Assembly: GCA_016647705.1 (NCBI GenBank)
Contig: CM028326.1
Span: 25,807,901 to 25,871,900 of the forward strand
Length of the DNA stretch: 64,000 nt
DNA from: Eucommia ulmoides
Lineage: Eukaryota; Streptophyta; Magnoliopsida; Garryales; Eucommiaceae
Reading direction: 5' to 3'
Of the stretch, positions 10,840 through 22,318 are shown in pieces (the stretch's first letter is position 1; each line of letters begins with the position of its first letter). The notes under the pieces are model-generated. The model was given only the letters and a program-made list of their open reading frames with translations. It made no database searches and had not been told where the DNA came from. The position numbers were made by a program, and so were the translations under genes.

Positions 10840-12488
10840 TGGTGGCCGCTAAATTAGCGTTGCCACTTTCACCGCAAGCGCACGGATCAAGTTTTAGTAT
10901 AATGGACCTTTCGTTCCGGTATCATATCCACAGGGATTAGTTGAGATTACTATCGAATACCGCGATTGTCATAACCTGACTTTATCTAAGCGACAAAAAT
11001 GGAATATAATTAATACTAATACTAAACTAAAATACTAATTAAGTTAACTATACTATAAATACTAATTTGAACTTGTTTAGGGGAGTAGATTGCCTAGGGA
11101 TTAACGTTATTTACTTAAATGTGTTTGGTTTCGTTTTAGTTAACATTAACGGCGTTCAGTGTATCCAACCTCTCCCTAGTGTAAAACGGGAGAATACGCA
11201 ACTCCGAATCAACGCCGAAGTCCCTCTCAACGTCTTAACGACTCTTAGCCGCGTGAGTCTCGCCTCAATTTCATTGATTGCACACAATCCAACTCTCTCC
11301 CGGGTTATTAGATCGTTGCGTTGTGTTTACCCTCTCGACAATCTCAGTTCTAAAACTCCCCCGTCACCTCTCCCGAGTGTAAGACGAGGAAATACATGAC
11401 TTCGCGTCAACACCAAAGTCCCCCTCAATGTCTTAACGACTCTAGGTTACATGAGTCTTACCTCAACGTCATAGATTGTCCACAATCCAAACCCCGACCG
11501 GATTATAGGATTGTGGCGTTCGTTTATTCTAGTCCAAATCCGGGGTTACCTCTTCCGAAAGTCAAACCCCATATTCTTGATATGTAAATCTAAGCACAAT
11601 AAACAAATAATAAGACATACACAATCAATATATGAAAAACAACTAAGAACGAAACATAAACTTAACCAAAACTACATTTTCATAAATAAAATGTTAATTC
11701 CCATTTACAATCTATGTTTAGCTCGTGGCCCTAACCGTATAAACAACAAAAACCGAGCTAAACATGCTCAACAATCTACAAAAATGAAGAAAATAAAGAG
11801 AAAAGCAGAGAGAAGCGGAAAAACTTAGTCGATATCCGAAGATTTAGTGCTAAAACCGTAATCTGATTGCTCCTCCTTCATCTTCCTCTTCGGGATTGAA
11901 TGAGCACTCTCCTAAACTCTCTCTCTCTCTATTCTATCTAACCCTAGGAAGGCCCTAATGGCCAGAGAGATCTCAGAAAATGAGAAGGGAGGGGATATTT
12001 ATAGACAAAATATCTAAAAAAAAATATTTATTCTGCGTAGAGGTTTCCGCCTAGGCGGTGGAATTTTTGCCTAGGCGAAGGTATGTCAGTTAAGAGTTTC
12101 GCCTAGGTAGTGGAATTTCCGCCTAGGCGGAGGGACTGCTTCCAACATTTTGCCTCTTTTCCGCCTAGGCGGAGAAATTTCTACCTAGGTGGTGGTCAGT
12201 TAGTAACAAAATGTGTTTTCTCTGTATCTTCACCGCCTAGGCGGAGGTCTGGACGCTTAGGCAGTGGGATTCCTTCATAATTTAGCCTCCGTGCTCATTT
12301 TTCCATCGTTCTCCGACCATTCTCGATACGAATTGATCGTTTACGCTCCGATTTCATACACTTTCACCCCACGCACCTGTTTTAATACAAAAAGAATAAA
12401 AACATATTAAAACATATAAAATAACTATAAAAGTACTCGAAAACTAACAAATTCAGTTTGGAAATATAAGGGTAATTTACACCTATCA
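10840..12488 (-). mobile_element. family I solo LTR; target duplication ACAAC
   Basis: On the plus strand it runs from TGGTGGCC to CCTATCA (1649 bp), with perfect ACAAC repeats at 10835-10839 and 12489-12493. It closely resembles the copy at 8620, including the dyad array and the CTCCCGAGTGT repeats. The stretch at 11160-11480 holds an internal duplication of about 190 bases, in which the block with CACCTCTCCCGAGTGTAAGACG recurs. Confidence 0.92.
12043..12265 (+). repeat. CCGCCTAGGCGG dyad array
   Basis: About eight dyads occur at 12049, 12070, 12103, 12121, 12162, 12183, 12233 and 12255. Several are perfect CCGCCTAGGCGG palindromes, and they are again spaced in pairs. Confidence 0.85.
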
Positions 12489-12493
12489 ACAAC

Positions 12494-13361
12494 TCACTAC
12501 GCCACACATGTTAGCATGGTGTCCACAGTGGCCTCCTTTGACAGTCAACCTCTAATCGACCACCAACTACCAATCACCACTTGGACCATCTAACGACTTC
12601 CTCGGGCCAACCACTGGTTGAACAAGCACCAGACATGCCTTTTTGACTACCAGGAAGGCTTTTACATTTCTGTAGGTTGTGCTTCGTCTCATTTTCTCTT
12701 AGGCTAGCCCATGGGCTTCTTTTGGTAGGTCGTTGTACAAGGCCCAAATGTTTAATCATGCCACAGTCTCCTCATTGGCCACGCATCAAATTAAACTAAT
12801 GATCCAGGTGCAAGACTCTCTAATTTCATTGGACTAATCCGACCGCTCTCCTATAAATAACGGGTCATAAATGCACCAAGTATAAGAAGGAGTTCTGACT
12901 AAACTACCTTGATCGCTTTTCCCCCCGAGCTCTTATTTTCATGTTGGATGAACTTTGCTTGGCACACCCCAACTGGTCTTTGTGTAGGTACTAGCTTTAA
13001 CCGCAAAGTTTTGACCAAGGACCATTCACTTGACTAAGAAAATCGCACACCAAGGCACCAAATCATCAGAAGTTTGCCGCGTGGACTTTGACCAGATCAA
13101 ATGAGGGCGTTTTTCATTTTCCGACACAAACATACTCAATTTGAAATTAAAATTAGATAAATTAAGGATTATACTCTCTAATTAAAATTATTGACCAATT
13201 ATCCCTAAAATATACGACGTATATTATTTACAACACAATTCACTAACATTTACAACAATTTAATTTATTTTGAATCAAAATTAAATTTGGTTTCATAACT
13301 CAACTAAATGTTCACATTTTAAAGAACAAATACAGATCTATTTAAGAAGAGTAATGAAAGT
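12494..13361. other. intergenic DNA, no gene recognised
   Basis: Bases 12494-13120 have moderate GC and several stops in every frame. Bases 13120-13360 are AT-rich. Nothing here supports a gene or a structured element. Confidence 0.5.
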
Positions 13362-14208
13362 TGTTGGTGTCGAAATTTGGTTAACACCCGCAGTTGGTTT
13401 GGTTAGGATCCAAATGGATTGTCCTTGTTGAGTTGGAGCTTGTGTTTGGTGATTGGTGCCTAGTGAACGGTCTAGAGTCAACAGTCAAAATTCTTTATGT
13501 CTAAACGTGTACTTGCACAAAGACTCCCAGGGTATACCCAGCGAAGTCCCTCCGGCGTGAAAGTAAAAGATCTAGAAAAAAAAAACAGGCATTTGCTTTA
13601 AGTGAAAAAGTTTAGCATTACCTAGAGCATTTAATTTATTTTTATTTATAGGAGTAGAGTTGGATTATCTTTGCTAAATTAGGGCCCTGAGTGCAGTTAA
13701 TTACAATAAACTGGCGTGTGACCAATAAGGAGGCGCGTGGCATAGTTTAGGACGTGGGCCTTGAATTTCTGCCCCACTAAGAGGAGCACATAGATTGAAC
13801 CATAAGGTTTTTGGAGATTAGGCTCAACCCACGGACATGTAGAAGCTCGATCGTTGACCTGGCAATTCTGGTCGATGACCGCTAAGTGGAGGCCGGTCAG
13901 GAGCGCGCTATGGTGGACACTCGCTGGGCAATGATTGGCATAGGGAAGGTCAACAACACCCTAGTTGAGCTTACCGGCCGGTGGTACTCGTGGAAGAACT
14001 GGTATCCGCTGGTCTCTACTCGATGTAAAGGTCCAATCAACTACATAATGGATGTTGACTAGTCAAATGATCTCCTCAAGATTCCCTTCGTGCCATGTGT
14101 AAGATCGTGATTGGTCGATGAGCTGCGGAATTACCCCCCTTATATTAGTCAACCACTCGTGGTGAATCGAGCTCACATGTGAGGACAATAATACCTCTCC
14201 CCCATGCA
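13362..14208 (-). mobile_element. degenerate Tat-family solo LTR
   Basis: It starts TGTTGGTGTCGAAATTTGG, matching the minus-strand reading of the Tat LTR terminus at 49188 (TGTTGGTGTCGAAAAATGG). It shares the CTCCGGCGTGAAAGTAAAAG block with the solo LTR at 31013. The right end is eroded and I find no target duplication, so 14208 is approximate. Confidence 0.55.
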
Positions 14209-14389
14209 CTTGCTTAAATAAATTCACTCAAATTAGTAATAAAAATTGCCTTTGAGAAATTTGACACAGATTCAATTTCAAGTTTAACAATATAGTACTA
14301 AATTAGATATAAATAAACATTAGGGGGGTGTGAGTGAAATTTACCATAAAAATACAGTTAACCAGCATTGCATGGATGCTCTCATATGC

Positions 14390-14397
14390 TATAAAAC
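14390..14397 (+). promoter_or_regulatory. TATA box of the pseudokinase gene
   Basis: TATAAAAC lies 111 bases before the ATG at 14501. It is followed by a pyrimidine-rich leader (14412-14440), as is typical of plant 5' UTRs. Confidence 0.6.
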
Positions 14398-14500
14398 ACT
14401 ATAAGAACGCTCAACCCTTTCCCTTCTTCTTCCCTCCAGTAGACTCCATCACCATCTCCAAGAATCAAGAAAATCTCCGGAGAAGAAAAAGAAGTATACA

Positions 14501-15592
14501 ATGGCCTTAGTCATTCGTGAACAAGATCGGAATGGAGATCCGGCCGGCGATAATCTTCTTCCGGAAGGTACCGTTATTAAATTACCAGAGTCCCGGCTAA
14601 CGTACGTGATCGGTTCCGTCCGGGGATACGCTGCCTATGGAGCCACCGTCTACAGCGTTGACTTCAGGGTTGATCACGGGACTGGTCCGTCGGACGTCAG
14701 GAAACAGATGGTGAAAGCGGTCCCGACGAACGAAGTGGAGAACTACACGAGGCTGCTCGGAGAGATCCAGAGGAACACCAACACCGGCGTACACCCGAAT
14801 ATCGTCGGAGCTCAGAAGTCGTTCGTCCGCGGCGGCGTGCTCTGCGTCACGATGAATTCCCCTCACGAACTGGGTTCCCTCCGCTCTTTCCTGGAGAGAC
14901 TCCCCGGCGGCATTTTACCCCAAGATTGCATCTCTGTTGTTCTCAACGAAGCCGTGACCGGCCTCGCCCGCGTCCACAAACGCCGGATGGTTCACGGCGA
15001 CGTCAACGCCGGTCACATTTACTACTTCGGAGATTCTTCGATAAAGCTCGGATTCGCGGGCACTGTATGGGAGAGCAACCCGGGAGACAACCTCCACCGC
15101 TTCGCCTCCTTCTCCCGAGAATTCTCCGCGCCGGAGGTGTCCGGAGAACCGGCAACCAAACACACGGCGAAATCCGACGTTTGGCTAATCGGAATCGCAG
15201 CTCTAGAACTGGCGTACGGGACGTCGGCAATCCTGAATCTCACCCGGGAAGGGCTGATGCATTTGATCAAACACATAAGCGCGAATAACAGAATGCCGAA
15301 GGTTCAAGAGATGCGTGCAAGAAACTGGAACGATTGGAGCGACGGCAAGATGAAGAAGGTGCAGCGGTTTTTCAGTAAATGTCTTACACGGATGCCTCTT
15401 CCCGTAGTGGTGACGCCGGAGGAGGGTGGGTTCGAGGCGAAGTTCGTGTGGATGGTGAGGTGTTGCCTGCAAGAATCTCCGTTCTGGAGGCCGACGGCGA
15501 AACAGCTTCTGAGATGTGATGCTTTGAGGTCGAATTTGGGGGTGTCGCACTTTGAGAAGATAGTGACGAGTCGTTTGCACACCAGGGAGTAA
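14501..15592 (+). CDS. STE20/BLUS1-like protein kinase homologue, predicted pseudokinase (363 aa, single exon)
   Basis: An uninterrupted 363-residue ORF covers a whole kinase fold. A degenerate glycine loop lies near residues 38-52 and a VAIK-like MVKAV near 70-74 (Lys72). The catalytic loop reads HGDVNAGH at 165-172, keeping the Asp of HRD but replacing the following Lys and Asn. The magnesium-binding DFG is replaced by GFA at 184-186. The APE motif (210-212) and the SDVW...GIAALELAYG stretch of subdomain IX (225-240) are well kept. That stretch and the C-terminal RP-(4)-LL region resemble the STE20/germinal-centre-like group that contains BLUS1. Loss of the DFG Asp argues against normal phosphotransfer, so a scaffold or regulatory role is inferred. 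GC is much higher than in the flanks. The ATG is supported by the TATA box and leader upstream. The absence of internal stops suggests selection. Confidence 0.85.
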   Translation: MALVIREQDRNGDPAGDNLLPEGTVIKLPESRLTYVIGSVRGYAAYGATVYSVDFRVDHGTGPSDVRKQMVKAVPTNEVENYTRLLGEIQRNTNTGVHPNIVGAQKSFVRGGVLCVTMNSPHELGSLRSFLERLPGGILPQDCISVVLNEAVTGLARVHKRRMVHGDVNAGHIYYFGDSSIKLGFAGTVWESNPGDNLHRFASFSREFSAPEVSGEPATKHTAKSDVWLIGIAALELAYGTSAILNLTREGLMHLIKHISANNRMPKVQEMRARNWNDWSDGKMKKVQRFFSKCLTRMPLPVVVTPEEGGFEAKFVWMVRCCLQESPFWRPTAKQLLRCDALRSNLGVSHFEKIVTSRLHTRE

Positions 15593-16779
15593 AGATTTCG
15601 GATTTTCGCAGAAAATTAATTTGATTTTTTTTGGGGGGGGGGATTTGGGAATATTGTTTTTGTTAAAATTTCTTTTTTTGGTTTTTAAAATTCATTAACT
15701 GTTCAATCTCAGTGAATTTTTAGTTGGAAGTTCAATTTAATATTTTGGATTTTTAGGGCTTAGTGTTTTCGCTATTCTTGATTCCAAAATTTTGAACTCT
15801 AGACAGTCTTTATAAGGTGGAAGACCATGATGGCCGCCCACCCGAAAGAGAATTCAGCCATTCCTTGTAGAAATCGATCACCCTAGTTTCTCATAGACAA
15901 TTATCTTATTTATTTTGTCTGTGAGATTTCATTTTTCGAAACCTGTTGATTTGAATCTTACTACCCTCTACTTTCAAATCGGCATTATTTTATAGTATTG
16001 GGATTAGATTCGATCTTAGTAATCCCAAAAACGCTTTTCTATCTGAGATTCTCTATGTGGAAACTGTTAAAGACGAGACATTTATGTCACTTCAAAGAGA
16101 ATCAATTCTTCTGTGCCGATATCATTTATATTCAGACAATCTCGGAAGAGCCTACTCAGATCATGCCTCGGGAAATACCAGTTTTGAAGTTGATGCGCTG
16201 AAAAAAGTAACTGTTATATTAAATATGATTTAATATTGGTTGTTTTATTATTTTAATGTTAGTACGGATAGATCCGACTTTAAGGAATTAAATATTAATT
16301 GTGATTTAATTTATTTTTTTATATTCTCCTAAGTAAATCTATTATTTTTCATATTTGATTATTTCGTGTATTTTATTTTAGTATAGATCAATGTATTTTA
16401 TTAAGTATTTTAGTAATTACTTTTTAATTTATATTAAAAATCTCTCCTACTGTCTGTCTCTGGTATTATTGCTCTTGCTCTCTCACTGACAAGTATATCC
16501 TCTTTTCTTCTTCTGTACATGTCAAGTTGTTTTATTTTGGTTTCAACGTTTGCTTTATTTGTTTGCATATAAATTTGTTTTTGTCCGTTCTTGATTTGGT
16601 TTTGTTTTATTGTTGTTCGAGGTTTTTGTTACGCTTAACTATTTGTTTTTCGATTTTTTTTCTTACAAGTATGAGAACAAAAAAATAAATAAATAAATCA
16701 AATAGTTTGAAGAAAAACAAAATGTCTTTTATTTGCTCCTTTTAAATGTATGAAGTCTCTATTTTTTTATTTTTTATTT
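15593..16779. other. 3' flank of the pseudokinase gene and intergenic DNA
   Basis: The sequence is T-rich and shows no further gene. It probably includes the 3' UTR; no clear polyadenylation signal could be fixed. Confidence 0.4.
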
Positions 16780-16885
16780 TTATTATGGTACATATGTTGG
16801 GGAGGATGTTGAATTCTATATTTTACACAAAGAAAGTTAGGACATATCCATTAGGTTACGAGCCTTGAGATATCCGAAGTCTCTA
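16780..16885 (-). mobile_element. tRNA-derived SINE-like copy
   Basis: Read on the minus strand, it has a CTTGAGATATC...GGCTCGTAACC head, a CTTTGTG body, a box-B-like segment and an ending ACATATG followed by an A-rich tail (T-rich on plus, 16760-16785). It is similar to the copies at 17500 and 38678. Confidence 0.6.
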
Positions 16886-17499
16886 TGATTTGATCTTTTC
16901 ATTCAAAAATTTTATTTTTTATTTTTTAGAAGAGAGAACAGAAATTGAAAATCAAATGGTGGCAATAGTTGTTTTTCAATTTTTAGTTCTTAGGAAAGTA
17001 AAAAAGAGATTTAAGTTAATTTTTTCTCCTCTTTTGTGTTTTTTTTTTTATTTTTTTTAAGATTGTTTTCCTATTTATTGTTCTCAATTTATTTTTATTT
17101 TAATTTTTGAGTGTAGCGAGTCCCTTATTTTACCATTAATTTTAAAAAATTCTCATACGCAATTACAACTTGTATTTTAATCCCGCGCATTAAAAATATT
17201 AATACACATGTTGCACTCTCGCAATTACATGTATCTAACTTGTGAATAAAATATTTGTAAGATTTAACAAATATTATACAAGCAAATATAATATAATTAC
17301 ATATAAGTTATAAGTTATAACATGTAACTAAAATTACACACATATATATGTAACTAATATTACACATACGTGAGCACATGCATGATACGCAAGCAAAAAA
17401 TAATTTAAGGAGCTAAACCAAAATTTATATTTTAAATGGGACTAATAGCATATTACACCCACTTATTGAAACTAATCACCAATTACCCCTTTATTTTTT
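16886..17499. other. AT-rich intergenic DNA
   Basis: No gene is seen. Around 17440-17480 the sequence resembles, in inverse orientation, the stretch at about 30690-30740. The two may be the ends of one repeat that was later split by the Tat insertion. Confidence 0.35.
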
Positions 17500-17616
17500 T
17501 TCTCTATATTTTTTTTTTTTTTTTTTACATATGTTGCGGGAGGGGGATTGAACTCTACACCTTCCACAAAGGATGTTAAATACATATCCACTAGATTACA
17601 AGTCTTGGGATGAACT
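17500..17616 (-). mobile_element. tRNA-derived SINE with poly-A tail
   Basis: On the minus strand it reads ACTTGTAATCTAGTGGATA (box-A-like), then CTTTGTGGAAGGTGTAGAG, then a TTCAATCC box-B-like segment, then ACATATGT and about 20 A residues. The order and the tail fit a plant SINE. Flanking duplications were not resolved. Confidence 0.7.
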
Positions 17617-17984
17617 AAAAAATTGATTTAAAAACAAACTAAATCAAGTATTTTAAGGGGTGCTTACCAAGGAGTCCCCAAAAGCGGCCGAAACTACTAA
17701 ACAAACCTGCTACTTTTTCTTTGAACCGAGCAGTCCTTATAGCATTTCGTGACTAAAATGCCCTTATTTAATGCACCGCTTCATAAACATCATTTAATCA
17801 CCTCCCCCTTATGTGGAACTAAATTAAATAACAAAAGACCAACTCTAAGTGGAACAAAATGTTTATTTTGATCTCAATCCGAATATGAAACGATAAATTT
17901 TTCCACAACAATTATGTTCGATTAATTCTCTTTCAAATGAGATATCAATCATATTTTTTGGAGTTGTTTATCATAATGAGTGTG

Positions 17985-18054
17985 AATGTTACATGTAACA
18001 TTTAGTACTATATCATGTTACATATAACATCAATGTTACATGTAACATTAAAAC
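17985..18054. repeat. left remnant of a palindromic minisatellite (TGTTACATGTAACA type)
   Basis: It repeats ATGTTACAT/ATGTAACAT palindromes and ends at the Tat insertion point. The array continues on the other side of the element at 29819. The last five bases, AAAAC (18050-18054), are one copy of the Tat target duplication. Confidence 0.8.
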
Positions 18055-18828
18055 TGATGAAGGTATTTTTGGGCACTTTTGAGTCAGCACTTGGGACTCG
18101 GCCACGTGTCAACCTTCGCAATGGCATGGACGAATTCCAGAATTCACAACGCCACACTGGAGCATACATCAAATACGGCTCCTCCCAGGAATCTCATTTG
18201 CACCCAGGGAGGAGCGAGGAGCCCCGCAAGGACGTGCCACTTTAAGCTCTGCGCCGTTCCATCGGCGATCAGTTTTAGGGACTCAGCCGTTCACCTCGAC
18301 CGACACCCTGTTCTTCTCCAAGATTCCACGAATATCCGCTCTCCTCCACCTGCTCACTGCCGCAGGCCTAACAAAGGCCCGCGGGCTTCGCCAAATGGGC
18401 CCAAAAGCCCAAGCCCAACGATTATCTCCTAAACGCCCTAGATTATCGGCTAAACACTAGGTTTCGACTAATTAATCGTGTAATCATCTCCAACGCCTAT
18501 ATATATCGGGGGCTATGTAAGCCCGAGTTACGCTTTAATGACTTACATTACGTGCGAGTTCATTTGTTTCCTTGCTATATTCTGTACCTTTTCTCTCTAA
18601 GCACTGATTACCACGCCGGAGGGGCTTCACCGGGATAAACTCCGGTCTGAGCCTTCTGCAGGTACACTCCCTAAGGAGCAGGACTCTGGACACAGCAGGT
18701 CAGTCCTCCCAGGACCCAGCACAACTCGCTCGAGGACTTTTCAATCGACGACTCCACCTCAGCAAGAGGACCCACCTATCATCCGATTGGACCATACTCG
18801 AGGTGTGTACCAGTTTTATGCACCAACA
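18055..18828 (+). repeat. 5' LTR of the Tat element
   Basis: It begins TGATGAAGG and ends CACCAACA. The TATATATCGGGGG stretch near 18500 is TATA-like. It is 774 bp long, about 23 bp shorter than the 3' LTR because of small indels. Confidence 0.93.
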
Positions 18829-18831
18829 GTT

Positions 18832-18848
18832 TGGCGCCGTCTGTGGAA
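18832..18848 (+). other. primer binding site of the Tat element
   Basis: TGGCGCCGTCTGTGG begins three bases after the 5' LTR. The first nine bases match the complement of the plant tRNA-Asp 3' end as I recall it; the rest diverge, so the primer tRNA is inferred. Confidence 0.65.
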
Positions 18849-18950
18849 ACCGAGCAAAAAGCCTTCCCTTGATCACTACTCTCTGCTCAGCTAAGCTTGA
18901 GTGATCACAAGGTCCAGTTAAATAGATACAAAACTGAAGAACGAAAAGAC

Positions 18951-20177
18951 ATGTCAAAAAATCCAAGCGCATACCCGCCAGCTCCCACCAACAAGGATAA
19001 CTGCCCCCTCTATGGTCAGGCAAAACCATCCACTCTACCACCTAGAACTGCGGGACAAACCTCAGGAGTTGTGGACGCATCTCAGTTTGATCTTCTTGAA
19101 CGCCAAATGCAAAAGTTCAAGTCAAGTATACAACTCCTCCTCACGCGCTTGCTACCACCCCCTGTTCAGGGTGGACTAGCCCTCCAGCCAACAACGCTTG
19201 AGGAGCCGCTCCGAAATCGCGATGTTTTTATGGACACTCCGAATGGGCAGCAGCCCGAGGGCCGCCATCTACCTCGCAACCCTGAGTTTGCGGGACAAGA
19301 GAGGGCCCCCCCTGTAAGGCCGAGATCTCCACCTCCTCTGCCACACAAATTTATGCCAAGGGATATATCGGTGTCCCTTAATGGTCGTGCTATTCATCGG
19401 CCTGCCAGGTCCGATCATAGAGGTCGACGTAATCGTGAGGTTGATTATTACTTACTTCTCTCCCATCACCTTAATGCCCGGGCTGCGGACAGTCGGATCC
19501 AGGGAGAGCCCCGAGCAGGGGAGATTGTGGAGCGTCGTCTGGCCAACGTGGAAGCCCTTCTCCAAGAGGGACAAGGGGGCCGGGTTGGACCGGGTGTTAT
19601 TCTGGAGGTGAATTCTCCTTTTGTGGATGAGGTTCTAGAGGAAGTAGCACCGAGACACTTCACCCAACCCCAGATGAGTCCGTATGATGGGACTTCAGAT
19701 CCCGTTGACCACCTTTCTATGTTCAAGTCACATATAAACATGCAGGTAGCCTCTGTAGCTTTGAGGTGCAGAGCCTTTCCCATCACTCTTATAGGTGCTG
19801 CAAGATCGTGGTTCCAAGGTTTGAGGCCAGTGTCCATCTCCACCTTCAGAGAACTCGAGCAATTGTTCCTGGCTCGTTTCAGTCGTTCCCGGCGTAGGCC
19901 AAGGACTGTGGCTCATGTCCTCACTCTTCAACAAGAGCCCACTGAATCTTTGGGTGATTACGTTGAGCGTTTCAACCGAGAAGCAAATTTATGCGATGAC
20001 CTCCCTGATGTCGTTGCGCTAAATGCCTTTGTTGACGGGCTCCGACATCAAAGATTATCCTACGATCTCTGCTTTAACCCTGCTCTCACACTCGATCAAG
20101 CTCTAGACCGTGGAACTAGATTCCATGGTACTGTCCTTCGTGCTGCCACCAGGAGAGAGCGGGAAGGGGTAAACTAG
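18951..20177 (+). pseudogene. Tat element gag (N-terminal and capsid part)
   Basis: The ATG at 18951 opens a 408-codon segment. The first half is proline/arginine-rich. The retrotransposon capsid fold follows from about 19660, marked by the MFKSHINMQ, GAARSWFQGL and LEQLFLARF motifs and the FNREA...FVDGLR segment. It ends at a TAG at 20175. The C-terminal gag part continues about 230 bases later (20406 on), so gag is interrupted. The product would form the particle shell. Weak similarity to host DNA outside elements makes any host function unlikely. Confidence 0.85.
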
Positions 20178-20405
20178 CCGAGGGAACCAAGGAATAAAGA
20201 TTCAAATCAAACCCAAGGCTTAAGAAGGTTACAGGCAGCAGGAAGACTAGGACCCCTACCTGGGGAGAGGAGACCACTTCTTCCCCCAGGGCGTCGCTAG
20301 CAAGGGTTCACCTCGCTTACGGCCTCGGTAGCCGTCATCTTCGAGGAGAATTCAGGGAGGGATTTCTTCCCTCCTCCACCACCCCCGAGAGAGAAGCCGC
20401 TTGGA

Positions 20406-21278
20406 ATGGCAACAACCAAGTACTGCGCATTTCACCGGGACCGAGGGCACTCTACTCAGGACTACTTCCAGCTAAAACAGGAAATTGAATCCCTCATCCG
20501 AAGAGGTTATCTGGGGAACTACGTTCGGAGAGGGAATCAGGAGCGCTCCACCGAGGAAGAACCGCCGGTAGAGCCTCAGGCTCAAAGGAAACGGGAGAAT
20601 CGCATATGTCCACAGCCCCAGAGGGCAGGGGATGGGGATGATCAGCAACACGTGGATGGCGAGATCAACTTCATTCACGGCAGACTTAGCCTCGGGAGAG
20701 GAACATCATCTTCTAAAAAGAGGCATGAGCGAAAGGCCAAACGAAAAGCAGATGAAGACATATATGAAGTAAGCACCATAGATGCTGCCACCCACAATGT
20801 TATCTCCTTCAGCAAGGCCGACCTCCGGGGGGTACATACGCCCCACGAGGACACCCTAGTCATCACTGTCGTGGTCAATTATTTCATAATGACGTGTATT
20901 TTGGTTGACAGAGGGAGTTTAGCTGATATCGCCTTTAAATGGGCCTTTGACAAGTTGGGGATAGAGGTCGGTACCCTGCAACCCATGAGGTCCCCCCTAG
21001 TTGGTTTTGGGGGGGAAGTGGTCAATTCTCTCGGATGGGTCTCCTTGCCTGTCACGATTGGGATAAGTCTAAAGTCTGTGACGAAATGGGCCAAGTTCTT
21101 AATTGTGGATAGACCGTCACCCTATAATGCTATCATGGGGAGGCCGACCGTCTCAGCATTCAAGGCTGTTTGCTCTCCGTATCATCAAGTCATGAAATTT
21201 CCCACCAATCAGAAGATTGGAGAGGTTAGAGGTGACCAGGAGACATCACGCGCCCGTGCCTGGAGGGCACTGGAATAA
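20406..21278 (+). pseudogene. Tat gag C-terminus and aspartic protease, inactivated
   Basis: The segment starts with a knuckle-like KYCAFHRDRGHSTQDY, where the position usually holding Cys is Tyr. It continues through a charged linker to the aspartic protease (about 20850-21200). The protease active site reads VDRGS rather than the usual D-T/S-G, and the later YNAIMGRPT motif is intact. The change at the catalytic triad would prevent Gag-Pol processing. The ORF ends with TAA at 21276, and RT follows 16 bases later. Confidence 0.85.
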
Positions 21279-21293
21279 AAGAAATAGCAACCA

Positions 21294-22318
21294 GTGGCGG
21301 GGCCTGACCCCCAAGGGTCTGAGCTGGATACTCCTAAGCTCATGACCCTAGATGCTGAAAAAGTCTTGGTGCCGATTGATGACCCCAGAGATAAGGAGCC
21401 AGGCCCCCGCCCACATGAAGACATGGTTGAAGTTTCGATTCATCCAACTCTTAAAGAGAGAACTGTCAGGATAGGAGCCAAGCTCACCCCAGGACTACGG
21501 GTTGAGCTCACAAAGCTACTACAAAAGAATGTGGATGTATTCGCTTGGTCCCATGATGAGCTCCCCGAAATTGATCCAAAAATGGCCATGCACAGGCTGT
21601 ACGCGAACCCACACCATCCTCCAGTCAGACAAAAGAGAATGAAGTTCCACCCTGAACGCCAGAAAATTATCGAAGAAGAAATGCAGAAATTGATCAAGTC
21701 TGGTGTCGTGGAGGAGGTGACATTTCCAGACTGGCTATCCAATGTTGTGCTCCCCCCTAAAGCTGGAGGCAAGTGGAGACTCTACATTGATTTTAAGGAC
21801 CTCAACAAGGCCTGCCCCAAAGACTTCTTTCCTCTGCCGAGGATTGATCTTATCATTGATGCCACTGCGGGTCACGAGCTCCTTAGCTTTCTGGACGCAT
21901 ATGCCGACTATAATCAGATCCCCCTGTTTCCCCCTGATAAGAGCAAAACGTCCTTCATTATGGACAGGGGGACATACTGTTACAAGGTGATGCCCTTCGG
22001 CTTGCGTAACACCAGGGCTACCTACCAAAGGTTGGTCAACAAGATGTTCAAAGAGGAGATTGGCAAGACCATGGAGGTTTACATTGATGATATGTTGGTA
22101 AAAAGCTTGCGAGCTCCCGATCACATGGCGCACCTCCAGTAATGTTTTGACACGCTGAGAACCCACCGGATGAAGCTCAACCCCACCAAGTGTATCTTTG
22201 GCGTCTCTGCAGGGAAGTTCCTTGGTTATATGGTCTCTCAGCGTGGAATTGATGCCAACCCTGACCAAATGACCGCTATACTCGGCATGTCTTCGCCCCT
22301 TCAAAGAAAGAGATCCAA
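21294..22318 (+). pseudogene. Tat reverse transcriptase, with stop and frameshift
   Basis: RT motifs appear in order: LPPKAGGKWRLYIDFKDLNK, LPRIDLIID, FLDAYADYNQIP, MPFGLRNTRATYQ, and the catalytic VYIDDMLVKS. A TAA at 22140-22142 interrupts the frame after AHLQ. The thumb part then continues in the same frame to about 22290, where a single frameshift occurs before the connection domain. An active RT would copy the element RNA into DNA; this copy cannot be translated whole. Confidence 0.9.

Noticed and set aside
15003-15580. Several long minus-strand and alternative-frame ORFs over the kinase gene
   Set aside because: They are shadows of a GC-rich coding sequence whose plus frame has clear kinase motifs.
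16780-17616. Functional tRNA genes
   Set aside because: Only degenerate box A/B-like segments are present, followed by A-rich tails, so these are SINEs rather than tRNA genes.
21735-22304. 189-residue minus-strand ORF inside the Tat RT
   Set aside because: Shadow of RT coding sequence; no recognisable domain and no splice or promoter context, unlike the antisense gene at 25572-28041.
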